Part shown: piece after piece, positions 57,173 to 64,000 of the stretch | Numbering within the stretch: position 1 is the stretch's first letter | How the letters are laid out: each line of letters opens with the position of its first letter | Origin: an uncultured Pseudophaeobacter sp. | GTDB taxonomy: Bacteria > Pseudomonadota > Alphaproteobacteria > Rhodobacterales > Rhodobacteraceae | Direction of reading: 5' to 3' | Assembly: GCA_905479575.1 (NCBI GenBank) | Contig: CAJQNB010000018.1 | Span: 30,888 to 94,887, forward strand | Length of the DNA: 64,000 nt | Program-made: the position numbers and the translations under genes | The notes under the pieces: generated by a model | Told to the model about the DNA's origin: nothing | The model's input: only the letters and a program-made list of their open reading frames with translations | Databases searched by the model: none

Positions 57173-59524
57173 ATGGTACACAACAACAAAGTTCTGACGG
57201 TTTCCTATGGAACCTTCTCCTGCACCTTGGAAGGGTTCGAGGATTCCTTTGGCACGATGAAGGCCATTGCCGAGTATTTCCGTGATCTGGCATCCGATGA
57301 CCGCTACTTTGGTGCCGAGCCACCGCAGCCAGACGCAGAGATGCTGGCCCGCATCGCTCAGCGCGAAGTGGCGCGTCAGGTTGAAGCCCGCACCAGCAGC
57401 GATGGCATCCACCTGCGCACGACAACCCCGGATGCGGCCCCATCGCAGCCCACGATTGCCCCCCAAACCGCCGAGCCCGCAGCAGAGCCTGAGCAGGCAC
57501 CTGCGGCAGAGCCAGATCGTCCAGCGCGCCTGGCGCAGGACACCATTGATGTCGCCCCCAGCGAAGTTGACCTGTTTGAAGAAGACGAAACCCAGTCCGA
57601 GGCCACCAGCGAAGCTAATACCGCTGCCGAAGCCAATGCTGCTGTCTTGGAAGATGACCCTGCTCAAGCAGCCCCCGCAGAACAGTCCCAAACAGGCAGC
57701 ACCGTGGAAAGCCCGGCTACCTCAGTTGATCTGGCCACCATTGCGGCCATTTCCGCCGCCGTTTCCGATTCGCCAGCCTCCGAAGATCCGACCGAAGCTG
57801 CGACCATGGATGACAACACCGCAGAAGAGGTGGCGGAAAAGGTCGATTTCTTTGATGAAGATCTGCCCGCAGAGCCCGTGACCTCCGCGCCGCGCAGTGA
57901 CACCGTTCCAGCCGCTGACAGCATCGCGGCCAAGCTCCTGCGCATTCGCTCCGTGGTGGCCAAAGCCCCGGAAGAGGAATTCTCTGAGGACGAGCACGCC
58001 GAGACCTTTATCGAAACAGCCCGGGCGGAAATGGCGCAGGTTGAAGACGAAGACCTGGATGATATCGACGCCGAAAGCGATGAAATTTCGCGGGTTCTGG
58101 ATCGTATTGATCTGACCGGCAAGCGCGCCGACGCGGCATCTGCGGCACAGGAAGCAGAGGCCCCATCGGAGCCGCAAACACCAGCCCCCTCCAGCGAGGC
58201 ACTGATCAATTCCGTCTTGCAGGAGACCGCCCCTGATCCAGTGGCGGAACCCACCGCTGCTGCCCAGCCAGATGCCCAGCCCGTCACTCAGGCAGACACC
58301 CAGGCCGACTCACAGGCAGACTCTCGGGCGGCACAAGAGCCCCCTGCCCGCCCCAAACGCGGCATGCGCCTGGGCCGTCCCAAAGCCTCCGAAGATGTGG
58401 CGCTCAACACTGCGAGCGACACTTCGGCCCTAGACACAACGGCCGCGCCAAGTCCTGCTGAAGACGCTGCAGCAGAGCCTGCACCAACCGCCCCCGAGAC
58501 CGCACCCCAGACCGCAAAACCGCTGCGCGCCCGCATCGTCAAGGTAAAGCGCGCCGATCTGGAACAAGCCATGAGCTCCGGCAACCTGGAAGAGGTTGTC
58601 GAAACACCAACAGACGAAACGCCAGACAGCACGCCCTCTGCAGAAAGCTCACTGGACGCCGATGAAGAGGCGGATCTGATGCGCGAACTGGCAGAGGTTG
58701 AAGCTGAGCTGCTTGCCAGTAATCAGGACAGCGCGCAGATCTCTGAGGTACAGGCAGAAACAGATGCCCCTTCGCCAAAAAGCGCGCCCGAACAGGCCGC
58801 TGATTCTGCATCTGCCCGCGAAGTAACCAGCAGAGCCAACCCGCAGACCACTCAGCCCGCAGATAGCGATGTCACCCGCCTGATGGAGGCCGCAGAAAGC
58901 AAGCTCGGCGATCCCGACAATGCAACCTCGCGGGAAACCTACAGCCATCTGCGCGCCGCTGTCGCCGCCGCCGAGGCAGATCGCTCGGCCAGCCCGACCG
59001 GCGCCAAAACGGATGAGGCCGAACCCTATCGTGAGGATCTCGCCAGCGTGGTTCGCCCGCGTCGCCCCGAAGCGGGAGAGGCCACACGGTCGCGCAGCAC
59101 AGGCAGCCGCCCCGCGCCGCTAAAACTGGTGGCCGAACAGCGCATTGAACCGGAGGTAAAAACCTCGGCCAAACCGGTGCGGCCACGGCGTATTTCCATG
59201 GCTGCTGACGATACGCCCTCGGCGCAGGCCGAAGCCTTTGGCAGCTTTACCGACTATGTTCAGGATCTCGGCGCCACCGAACTGCACGAGATGCTGGAAG
59301 CGGCCGCCTCCTACCTCAGCTTTGTCGAAGGACGCGATAAGTTCTCGCGCCCCCAGCTGATGAACAAGGTGCGCAGCGTCGGACATGGCGACTTCAATCG
59401 CGAAAACGGGCTGCGCTCAATTGGCCAGTTGCTGCGGGAGGGCAAGATCGAACGCTCCGACAATGGTCAGTTCACCGCCACTGACGATATTGGCTTTCGC
59501 CCCCGCAAACGCGCCGCAGGCTAA
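57173..59524 (+). CDS. Large acidic protein of Rhodobacteraceae type, function unknown
   Basis: Protein of 783 aa. A conserved N-terminal domain (MVHNNKVLTVSYGTFSCTLE to YFRDLASDDRYFGAEPPQPD, about 75 residues) and a conserved C-terminal domain (AFGSFTDYVQDLGATELHEM to DDIGFRPRKR, about 100 residues) flank some 580 residues of low-complexity sequence rich in Ala, Glu, Asp, Pro and Thr. Two basic patches (RPKRGMRLGRPK and RARIVKVKRADL) interrupt the acidic part. It is likely disordered in the middle. I recognise it only as a conserved unknown. The chosen ATG has a GAGG site at a long distance. Confidence 0.8.
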   Translation: MVHNNKVLTVSYGTFSCTLEGFEDSFGTMKAIAEYFRDLASDDRYFGAEPPQPDAEMLARIAQREVARQVEARTSSDGIHLRTTTPDAAPSQPTIAPQTAEPAAEPEQAPAAEPDRPARLAQDTIDVAPSEVDLFEEDETQSEATSEANTAAEANAAVLEDDPAQAAPAEQSQTGSTVESPATSVDLATIAAISAAVSDSPASEDPTEAATMDDNTAEEVAEKVDFFDEDLPAEPVTSAPRSDTVPAADSIAAKLLRIRSVVAKAPEEEFSEDEHAETFIETARAEMAQVEDEDLDDIDAESDEISRVLDRIDLTGKRADAASAAQEAEAPSEPQTPAPSSEALINSVLQETAPDPVAEPTAAAQPDAQPVTQADTQADSQADSRAAQEPPARPKRGMRLGRPKASEDVALNTASDTSALDTTAAPSPAEDAAAEPAPTAPETAPQTAKPLRARIVKVKRADLEQAMSSGNLEEVVETPTDETPDSTPSAESSLDADEEADLMRELAEVEAELLASNQDSAQISEVQAETDAPSPKSAPEQAADSASAREVTSRANPQTTQPADSDVTRLMEAAESKLGDPDNATSRETYSHLRAAVAAAEADRSASPTGAKTDEAEPYREDLASVVRPRRPEAGEATRSRSTGSRPAPLKLVAEQRIEPEVKTSAKPVRPRRISMAADDTPSAQAEAFGSFTDYVQDLGATELHEMLEAAASYLSFVEGRDKFSRPQLMNKVRSVGHGDFNRENGLRSIGQLLREGKIERSDNGQFTATDDIGFRPRKRAAG

Positions 59525-59582
59525 CCGCAGGCAGGTATGATCCGCTTGTAGGGGCAAGCCGAGACAGCTGCCAGACATAGAA

Positions 59583-59616
59583 AAGGCCCGACCGGAGTGA
59601 TTTCCGGTCGGGCCTT
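59583..59616. terminator. Terminator between convergent genes
   Basis: A 13- to 14-bp stem, AAGGCCCGACCGGA with TCCGGTCGGGCCTT, and A/T flanks on both sides; it can serve the acidic-protein gene and the DUF2842 gene. Confidence 0.85.
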
Positions 59617-59636
59617 ATTTTAGCTAAGCGCCCGCG

Positions 59637-59873
59637 CTACTGGTCTTCGGCCTCTGGGTCTTCCTTACCAACGCCGCGAAAGACGAACTTGAAAGGCAGC
59701 ACCCAAAGCACCCCCAACACCGCGTAGATCAACAGCTCCAACAGGATTGGTGGCCGTTCAAACAGGCTCACCACGTTGACCGCAGCGATGATATAAAGCG
59801 GCATGCCAACCAGCAGGATGATCAACGCCCAGCGACGACGCGCCTTGTAGCTGAGCCCCGGCTTATCCGACAT
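59637..59873 (-). CDS. DUF2842 small membrane protein
   Basis: Protein of 78 aa with two membrane helices (ALIILLVGMPLYIIAAVNVV and LLELLIYAVLGVLWVLPFKF) and a basic N-terminus (YKARRRW), the DUF2842 layout of alphaproteobacteria. Its ATG overlaps the purA stop (TGATG), so it is translated together with purA. Function unknown. Confidence 0.85.
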   Translation of the reverse strand: MSDKPGLSYKARRRWALIILLVGMPLYIIAAVNVVSLFERPPILLELLIYAVLGVLWVLPFKFVFRGVGKEDPEAEDQ

Positions 59874-61186
59874 CAGTCAGCAAAGGGGTCGGTCACCAGA
59901 ATGGTGTCGTCCCGCTCCGGGCTGGTAGAGAGCAATGCCACCGGGCATTCAATCAGCTCTTCCACGCGTTTTACATATTTGATGGCATTGGCAGGCAGAT
60001 CGTTCCAGCTGCGCGCGCCCTCAGTGGATTCAGACCAGCCGGGCATTTCCTCGTAGATCGGGGTGCAACGCGCCTGCTGATCAGCAGCGGTGGGCAGATA
60101 GTCCAGACGGGTGCCGTCCAGATCATAGGCGACACAGATCTTCAGGGTTTCAAACCCATCCAGCACGTCCAGTTTGGTCAGCGAGATACCAGTGATGCCC
60201 GAAGTGGCACAGGTCTGGCGCACCAGACAGGCATCAAACCAGCCACAGCGACGCTGACGGCCCGTGGTGGTGCCAAATTCATGGCCACGGGTTCCCAGAC
60301 GGTCCCCATCGGCGTCTGGTTTGCCATCGGCATTCAGCAGCTCGGTCGGGAACGGGCCTTCGCCCACGCGGGTGGTATAGGCTTTGACGATCCCCAGCAC
60401 ATAATCAATCGAGCCCGGACCGATGCCGACACCGGTGGCGGCCTGACCTGCAATCACATTTGACGAGGTGACAAAGGGATAGGTGCCAAAATCAATGTCC
60501 AGCAACGCGCCCTGGGCGCCTTCAAACAGGATCCGTTTGCCTGCTTTGCGCTTTTCATTCAGCACTTTCCACACAGGGGCGGCAAATTTCAGAATCGCGG
60601 GCGCAACCGCGCGCAGCTGGGCAATCAGCGCATCGCGGTCAACCGGCTCAAAACCCAGACCTTTGCGCAGCGGATCATGGTGCTGCAAGGCGCGGTCAAC
60701 GCGGGCCTCAAGTGTGGCGTCATCGGCCAGATCGGCAACCCGGATAGCACGGCGGCCAACCTTGTCTTCATAGGCGGGGCCGATACCACGCCCGGTGGTG
60801 CCGATCTTGGTGCCCTTGGAGGCTGCCTCTTCGCGGGCGCGGTCCAGTTCACCATGGATCGGCAGAATCAGCGGCGTATTCTCGGCGATCATCAGGGTTT
60901 CGGGGCTGATATCCACGCCCTGCGCCTGCACGGTTTCGATCTCTTTCAGCAGGTGCCATGGGTCCAGAACCACACCATTGCCGATCACGCTCAGCTTGCC
61001 ACCGCGGACAACCCCCGAGGGCAGCGCGTGCAGCTTGTAGACTTTGCTGTCAATGACCAGCGTATGGCCGGCATTGTGACCGCCCTGAAAACGCGCAATC
61101 ACATCGGCGCGTTCGCTGAGCCAGTCAACGATCTTGCCTTTTCCTTCATCGCCCCATTGGGCGCCGACTACCACGACATTGGCCAT
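59873..61186 (-). CDS. purA: Adenylosuccinate synthetase
   Basis: Protein of 437 aa, first committed step from IMP to AMP, GTP-dependent. Signatures are [20 protein letters not shown] at the N-terminus, [32 protein letters not shown], and [20 protein letters not shown]. Full length. With purD it gives two purine genes in this window, in separate units. Confidence 0.97.
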   Translation of the reverse strand: MANVVVVGAQWGDEGKGKIVDWLSERADVIARFQGGHNAGHTLVIDSKVYKLHALPSGVVRGGKLSVIGNGVVLDPWHLLKEIETVQAQGVDISPETLMIAENTPLILPIHGELDRAREEAASKGTKIGTTGRGIGPAYEDKVGRRAIRVADLADDATLEARVDRALQHHDPLRKGLGFEPVDRDALIAQLRAVAPAILKFAAPVWKVLNEKRKAGKRILFEGAQGALLDIDFGTYPFVTSSNVIAGQAATGVGIGPGSIDYVLGIVKAYTTRVGEGPFPTELLNADGKPDADGDRLGTRGHEFGTTTGRQRRCGWFDACLVRQTCATSGITGISLTKLDVLDGFETLKICVAYDLDGTRLDYLPTAADQQARCTPIYEEMPGWSESTEGARSWNDLPANAIKYVKRVEELIECPVALLSTSPERDDTILVTDPFAD

Positions 61187-61326
61187 CTCAGGTCCTTTGT
61201 ATGCTGGTTAGAATGTATGCTGGTGGAAACCAGAGCCCCGTATAGCGATGCGGCGCGCGCGAGGAAACCGTTAAATCGACGCAGACCCGTTACATTCGGG
61301 CAAGACCCATGATGCAAGGGCCAGGA

Positions 61327-61659
61327 TTAACGCGGCAGATGCACAGGTTCGCCGTGCGGCGTGCTCAGATAGGCCTCTTCCCAGTCGCGCCGCACCAAAG
61401 CCACCTCTTGCGGGCTGGCATTGCCAGCCTCTGCAAGAATCGCCTCCAGCGTTTCCAGCCAAGCGTTGAAATAGTCGGCGCCACCATCCAGTTCCCGGCT
61501 CAGACCATTGCGGCGCAGGGTTGCAGAAAACTGCGCAACCCATTCCGCCCAGCTAAACCGCCCCGCCTCATTCAATGAAACCGTGAGCGCAAAGACCTGC
61601 GCATGCCAGGGGTCCAGAAAGACCGGCTCGGGCGCCGAGTGGTTGATGCAATCGCTCAT
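61327..61659 (-). CDS. Nitrile hydratase accessory protein (activator, P14K-like)
   Basis: Protein of 110 aa from the ATG at 61659, which overlaps the beta-subunit stop as ATGA. The segments EPVFLDPWHAQVFALTVSLN and FSWAEWVAQFSATLRRNGLS, then YFNAWLETLEAILAEAG, resemble the N-terminal part of the beta subunit. This is the known build of cobalt-type nitrile hydratase activators that insert the metal and swap the alpha subunit. Confidence 0.85.
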   Translation of the reverse strand: MSDCINHSAPEPVFLDPWHAQVFALTVSLNEAGRFSWAEWVAQFSATLRRNGLSRELDGGADYFNAWLETLEAILAEAGNASPQEVALVRRDWEEAYLSTPHGEPVHLPR

Positions 61660-62351
61660 ATCTGCGCCCCCGGCTCCAGCGGTTGCAGATAGCTTTGCCA
61701 CAGATCCAGCACCACCTCATCATGGGGGTGTTCCGGATGCGCCCAAAGCTCTGACGCCGGGAAAGCCACCGCATAAAGCGGCTCTGGTGCTTCACCCAGC
61801 CCATGGGCATTGCTGTCCGGCAGCACATGGGTGCCGTGTTGGCGCAGAATCTGACCACAGGCGCCGGCCGCATAGTCTGGCAGGCGGGTGTGACCACCAT
61901 CCACCAGGGCGCTGCCACCGGGGTGGTGGGTTTTCACCCGCTCACCGGGCGCAAAAATCGGCGCGATAGCGCTGGGACGATTGGCGGGGCCGCCCTTGGC
62001 CAGAACCGCCGCCACGGCCTCCGCCCTGAGCGCCGCTGAGGCCAGCGCATGCAGCCCCTCCCCGCTGTGACCTTTCAGATCTTCACGGGTCAGCACCCCG
62101 GTCTCAACCAGCAGATCCGCCAGCGCCGAGATCCATTTCTCATAATAGGAGAATCGGGTGTAATCCTTGGGCGATAGGCATTCCCGGGCATGGCGCGAGA
62201 CATCAATGTTCCATTTTCCCAAGGCGCCGCAGGCCAGGGTGACGGCCAGGGCGCGGGCGTGCCAGTCTGTGGCAAAGACCGGCGCATCCGGGGCGTCCGG
62301 CACCACGGCGCCATCGCCGAATCGCCCGCCCATATCGTGCAGGCGGCTCAT
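61656..62351 (-). CDS. nthB: Nitrile hydratase beta subunit
   Basis: Protein of 231 aa. [19 protein letters not shown] at the N-terminus, [20 protein letters not shown] in the helical part and [15 protein letters not shown] at the C-terminal SH3-like barrel are family signatures. With the alpha subunit it hydrates nitriles to amides. Genes overlap by 4 bp on both sides, so alpha, beta and activator form one operon. Confidence 0.93.
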   Translation of the reverse strand: MSRLHDMGGRFGDGAVVPDAPDAPVFATDWHARALAVTLACGALGKWNIDVSRHARECLSPKDYTRFSYYEKWISALADLLVETGVLTREDLKGHSGEGLHALASAALRAEAVAAVLAKGGPANRPSAIAPIFAPGERVKTHHPGGSALVDGGHTRLPDYAAGACGQILRQHGTHVLPDSNAHGLGEAPEPLYAVAFPASELWAHPEHPHDEVVLDLWQSYLQPLEPGAQI

Positions 62352-62995
62352 GTAAGATCCCCGCCTGTTAGATCACCGGCGCCGCTGGGCGCGGTGGCCA
62401 GCGCGGTGCCAATCATCGAATCGCGGGACACCAGCGCGGCAAGCGCGTCTTCATCCAGCCCCTCGCTGCCAGCCGGGCGCATGGGCAGCACCAGATAGCG
62501 GACCTCTGCGGTGGAATCCCAGACCCGCACCGCGGTCTCGCTGGGCAGGGTCACGCCAAAATCAGCCAGCACCTTACGGGGTTCACGCACGGCGCGGGCA
62601 CGATAGGCATCGGATTTATACCACCCCGGCGGGATGCCCAACAGCGGCCACGGGTAACAGCTGCACAGGGTACAGACGACCATATTATGCCGCTCAGGCC
62701 TGTTCTCGACGACCACCATATGTTCGCCCTGGCGCCCATAATAACCAAGCTCGGCCAGAACCGGATCTGCATCTGCAAGCAGTGCTGCCTTGAACGCCGG
62801 GTCGCTCCAGGCGCGGGCAACAACGCGGGCGCCGTTTTGTGGGCCGATCTTGTTTTGATAGGTATCGATGATTTCATCCAGCGCCGCCGGATCAATCAGC
62901 CCCTTGCGGGTGAGAATCGTTTCCAGCGCTTTGACCCGCAAAGCAGGGTCAGAAGGCAGAACGGCGTGCGGGTGGTCAGAATGATCATGAGGCAT
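62348..62995 (-). CDS. nthA: Nitrile hydratase alpha subunit, cobalt type
   Basis: Protein of 215 aa from the ATG at 62995 ([17 protein letters not shown]); a GTG at 63055 is the alternative. The metal site reads [20 protein letters not shown]. Thr in CTLCSC marks the cobalt class, Ser would mark the iron class. The middle two cysteines are normally oxidised to sulfinic and sulfenic acid. It is the first gene of the operon. Confidence 0.94.
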   Translation of the reverse strand: MPHDHSDHPHAVLPSDPALRVKALETILTRKGLIDPAALDEIIDTYQNKIGPQNGARVVARAWSDPAFKAALLADADPVLAELGYYGRQGEHMVVVENRPERHNMVVCTLCSCYPWPLLGIPPGWYKSDAYRARAVREPRKVLADFGVTLPSETAVRVWDSTAEVRYLVLPMRPAGSEGLDEDALAALVSRDSMIGTALATAPSGAGDLTGGDLT

Positions 62996-63180
62996 GAGCG
63001 CAGCCTGCCCCAGCGCCAGCGCCCGCGTCCAGTCACTTTTCCTCTGTTTCCCCACAGTTTTACCGGGCTTGTTCCCCCTCCTTTCCCGCTCTGAACCAAC
63101 AATCGAAACTGAGCCCTTGCCCCTGTCGGCATTCTTGCCTATTTACCGCCCGATAGTTTAGCCAACAGCCGCAGGAACCT

Positions 63181-63552
63181 ATGGAAAACGTTGTTCTCAT
63201 CATCCATCTTCTCTTGGCTCTTGGCCTAATTGCCGTGGTGCTGCTGCAGCGCTCCGAAGGCGGGGGCCTGGGGATGGGCAGCGGCGGCGGTGGCGGGGCC
63301 ATGTCTGGCCGCTCTGCAGCGACCGCCCTGGGCAAAGTGACCTGGATCCTCGCGATCTGCTTTATCTGCACCTCGATCACCCTGACCGTACTGGCCGCGC
63401 AGAAATCCGCTGGATCTTCGGTTGCCGATGGCATCGTGCCTGCCGCGACTGAAACGGGTGATGCGCCGGAAGCACCAATCGCGCCGCTGGGCAGCGATCT
63501 ATTGCCGCCAGCCGAAGGTGACAATGCGCCGCTGGTTCCCAGCGCCGACTAA
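63181..63552 (+). CDS. secG: Protein translocase subunit SecG
   Basis: Protein of 123 aa. Two membrane helices (VVLIIHLLLALGLIAVVLLQ and VTWILAICFICTSITLTVLA) flank the conserved RSEGGGLGMGSGGGGG loop. The C-terminal tail is acidic and Pro/Ala-rich. It is part of the SecYEG channel. A GCAGGA site precedes the ATG, and pyrG follows as in other Rhodobacteraceae. Confidence 0.93.
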   Translation: MENVVLIIHLLLALGLIAVVLLQRSEGGGLGMGSGGGGGAMSGRSAATALGKVTWILAICFICTSITLTVLAAQKSAGSSVADGIVPAATETGDAPEAPIAPLGSDLLPPAEGDNAPLVPSAD

Positions 63553-63577
63553 CACCTACAAGACCTAGAATTCTGAG

Positions 63578-63608
63578 AGAGAACCGTAACAGCATCTTGC
63601 GGTTCTCT
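63578..63608 (+). terminator. Hairpin after secG
   Basis: AGAGAACCG (63578-63586) and CGGTTCTCT (63600-63608) form a 9-bp stem with a 13-nt loop. The T tail is weak, so it may be an attenuator or processing hairpin before pyrG. Confidence 0.55.
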
Positions 63609-63715
63609 TGCGCATGTCGCGCGAATCCTTTATATGTGTAGCCCCGTGGTGCAGCGGTTTTTCACAACCGCCGGGCAGCTATTTTCTGACTTCTCACGGG
63701 GGCAGCCGAACACTC

Positions 63716-64000
63716 ATGGCGCGTTTCATCTTTATCACTGGTGGTGTGGTTTCATCGCTTGGCAAGGGCCTGGCGTCCGCCGCTCTTGGGGCTCTTTTGC
63801 AGGCGCGTGGCTATTCCGTCCGCCTGCGCAAACTGGACCCCTATCTTAACGTCGACCCCGGCACCATGAGCCCCTTTGAACATGGCGAAGTCTTTGTCAC
63901 TGATGATGGCGCGGAGACCGACCTCGACCTTGGACACTACGAACGTTTCACCGGTGTTGCGGCCCGTAAAACCGATTCCGTATCGTCCGGGCGCATCTAC
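63716..64000 (+). CDS. pyrG: CTP synthase, N-terminal part (runs off the window)
   Basis: The first 95 codons are inside the window. [20 protein letters not shown], then [20 protein letters not shown] and [14 protein letters not shown] are the synthetase-domain motifs of PyrG, including the P-loop-like [10 protein letters not shown]. It makes CTP from UTP. GGGGGCAG upstream is the probable ribosome site. Confidence 0.97.
   Translation, partial: MARFIFITGGVVSSLGKGLASAALGALLQARGYSVRLRKLDPYLNVDPGTMSPFEHGEVFVTDDGAETDLDLGHYERFTGVAARKTDSVSSGRIY

Noticed and set aside
63640..63690. tRNA-like stretch before pyrG
   Set aside because: No acceptor stem, T-loop or anticodon arm can be formed.

Overview
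The window is a piece of a Rhodobacteraceae (Roseobacter-group) chromosome carrying one apparently intact prophage of about 32.4 kb. Host assignment rests on gene content and order typical of that family: metZ under a SAM-II riboswitch, ftsY next to an EamA transporter and a YciB/IspZ protein, hflK-hflC with degP close by, purA followed by a DUF2842 gene, secG before pyrG, and a nitrile hydratase cluster. All of this is read from protein motifs; no database was searched.

Prophage (384-32829). The ends are a 16-bp direct repeat. The left copy lies inside the SAM-II aptamer that controls metZ, so the phage uses a metabolite riboswitch as its attachment site. The native metZ promoter and the 5' strand of aptamer helix P1 are left stranded beyond the right end. 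Phage DNA at the left end supplies a replacement P1 strand. From the left the prophage holds the integrase (+), a membrane-protein moron, and then a long leftward unit. Read in order of transcription that unit is early/replication genes, a candidate Q-type antiterminator with promoter and terminator, HNH and terminase, portal, S49 protease, HK97-type capsid, head-tail joining genes, tail tube, a lambda-like G/GT frameshift pair, tape measure, tail tip, fibre and a lysis cassette. It is a siphophage of HK97-like build.

Control region (25.8-28.5 kb). A Cro-like gene (leftward) and a CI-like repressor (rightward) diverge from a region with palindromic operators. The same operator types recur at the promoter of a phage-borne luxR-luxI quorum-sensing pair and at the promoter of the rightward accessory operon (small genes, a C5 DNA methyltransferase, a PrtN-family protein). 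Tail to tail with the repressor gene is a 41-codon gene whose product resembles the repressor's C-terminus. The CI-like repressor, the mini-protein, LuxR and LuxI together look like a lysis-lysogeny switch coupled to acyl-homoserine-lactone signalling; that functional reading is inference.

Right host flank (33-64 kb). This is ordinary housekeeping: two glutathione transferases, ispZ, two DMT exporters, ftsY, lysoplasmalogenase, xseA/purD (divergent), a bestrophin, a PAS-LuxR regulator, a ferredoxin, a Crp/Fnr regulator, a secreted nuclease, degP, hflKC, gor-rpiA, L-serine dehydratase, thiamine pyrophosphokinase, a large acidic Rhodobacteraceae-type protein, purA, nitrile hydratase, secG and the start of pyrG.
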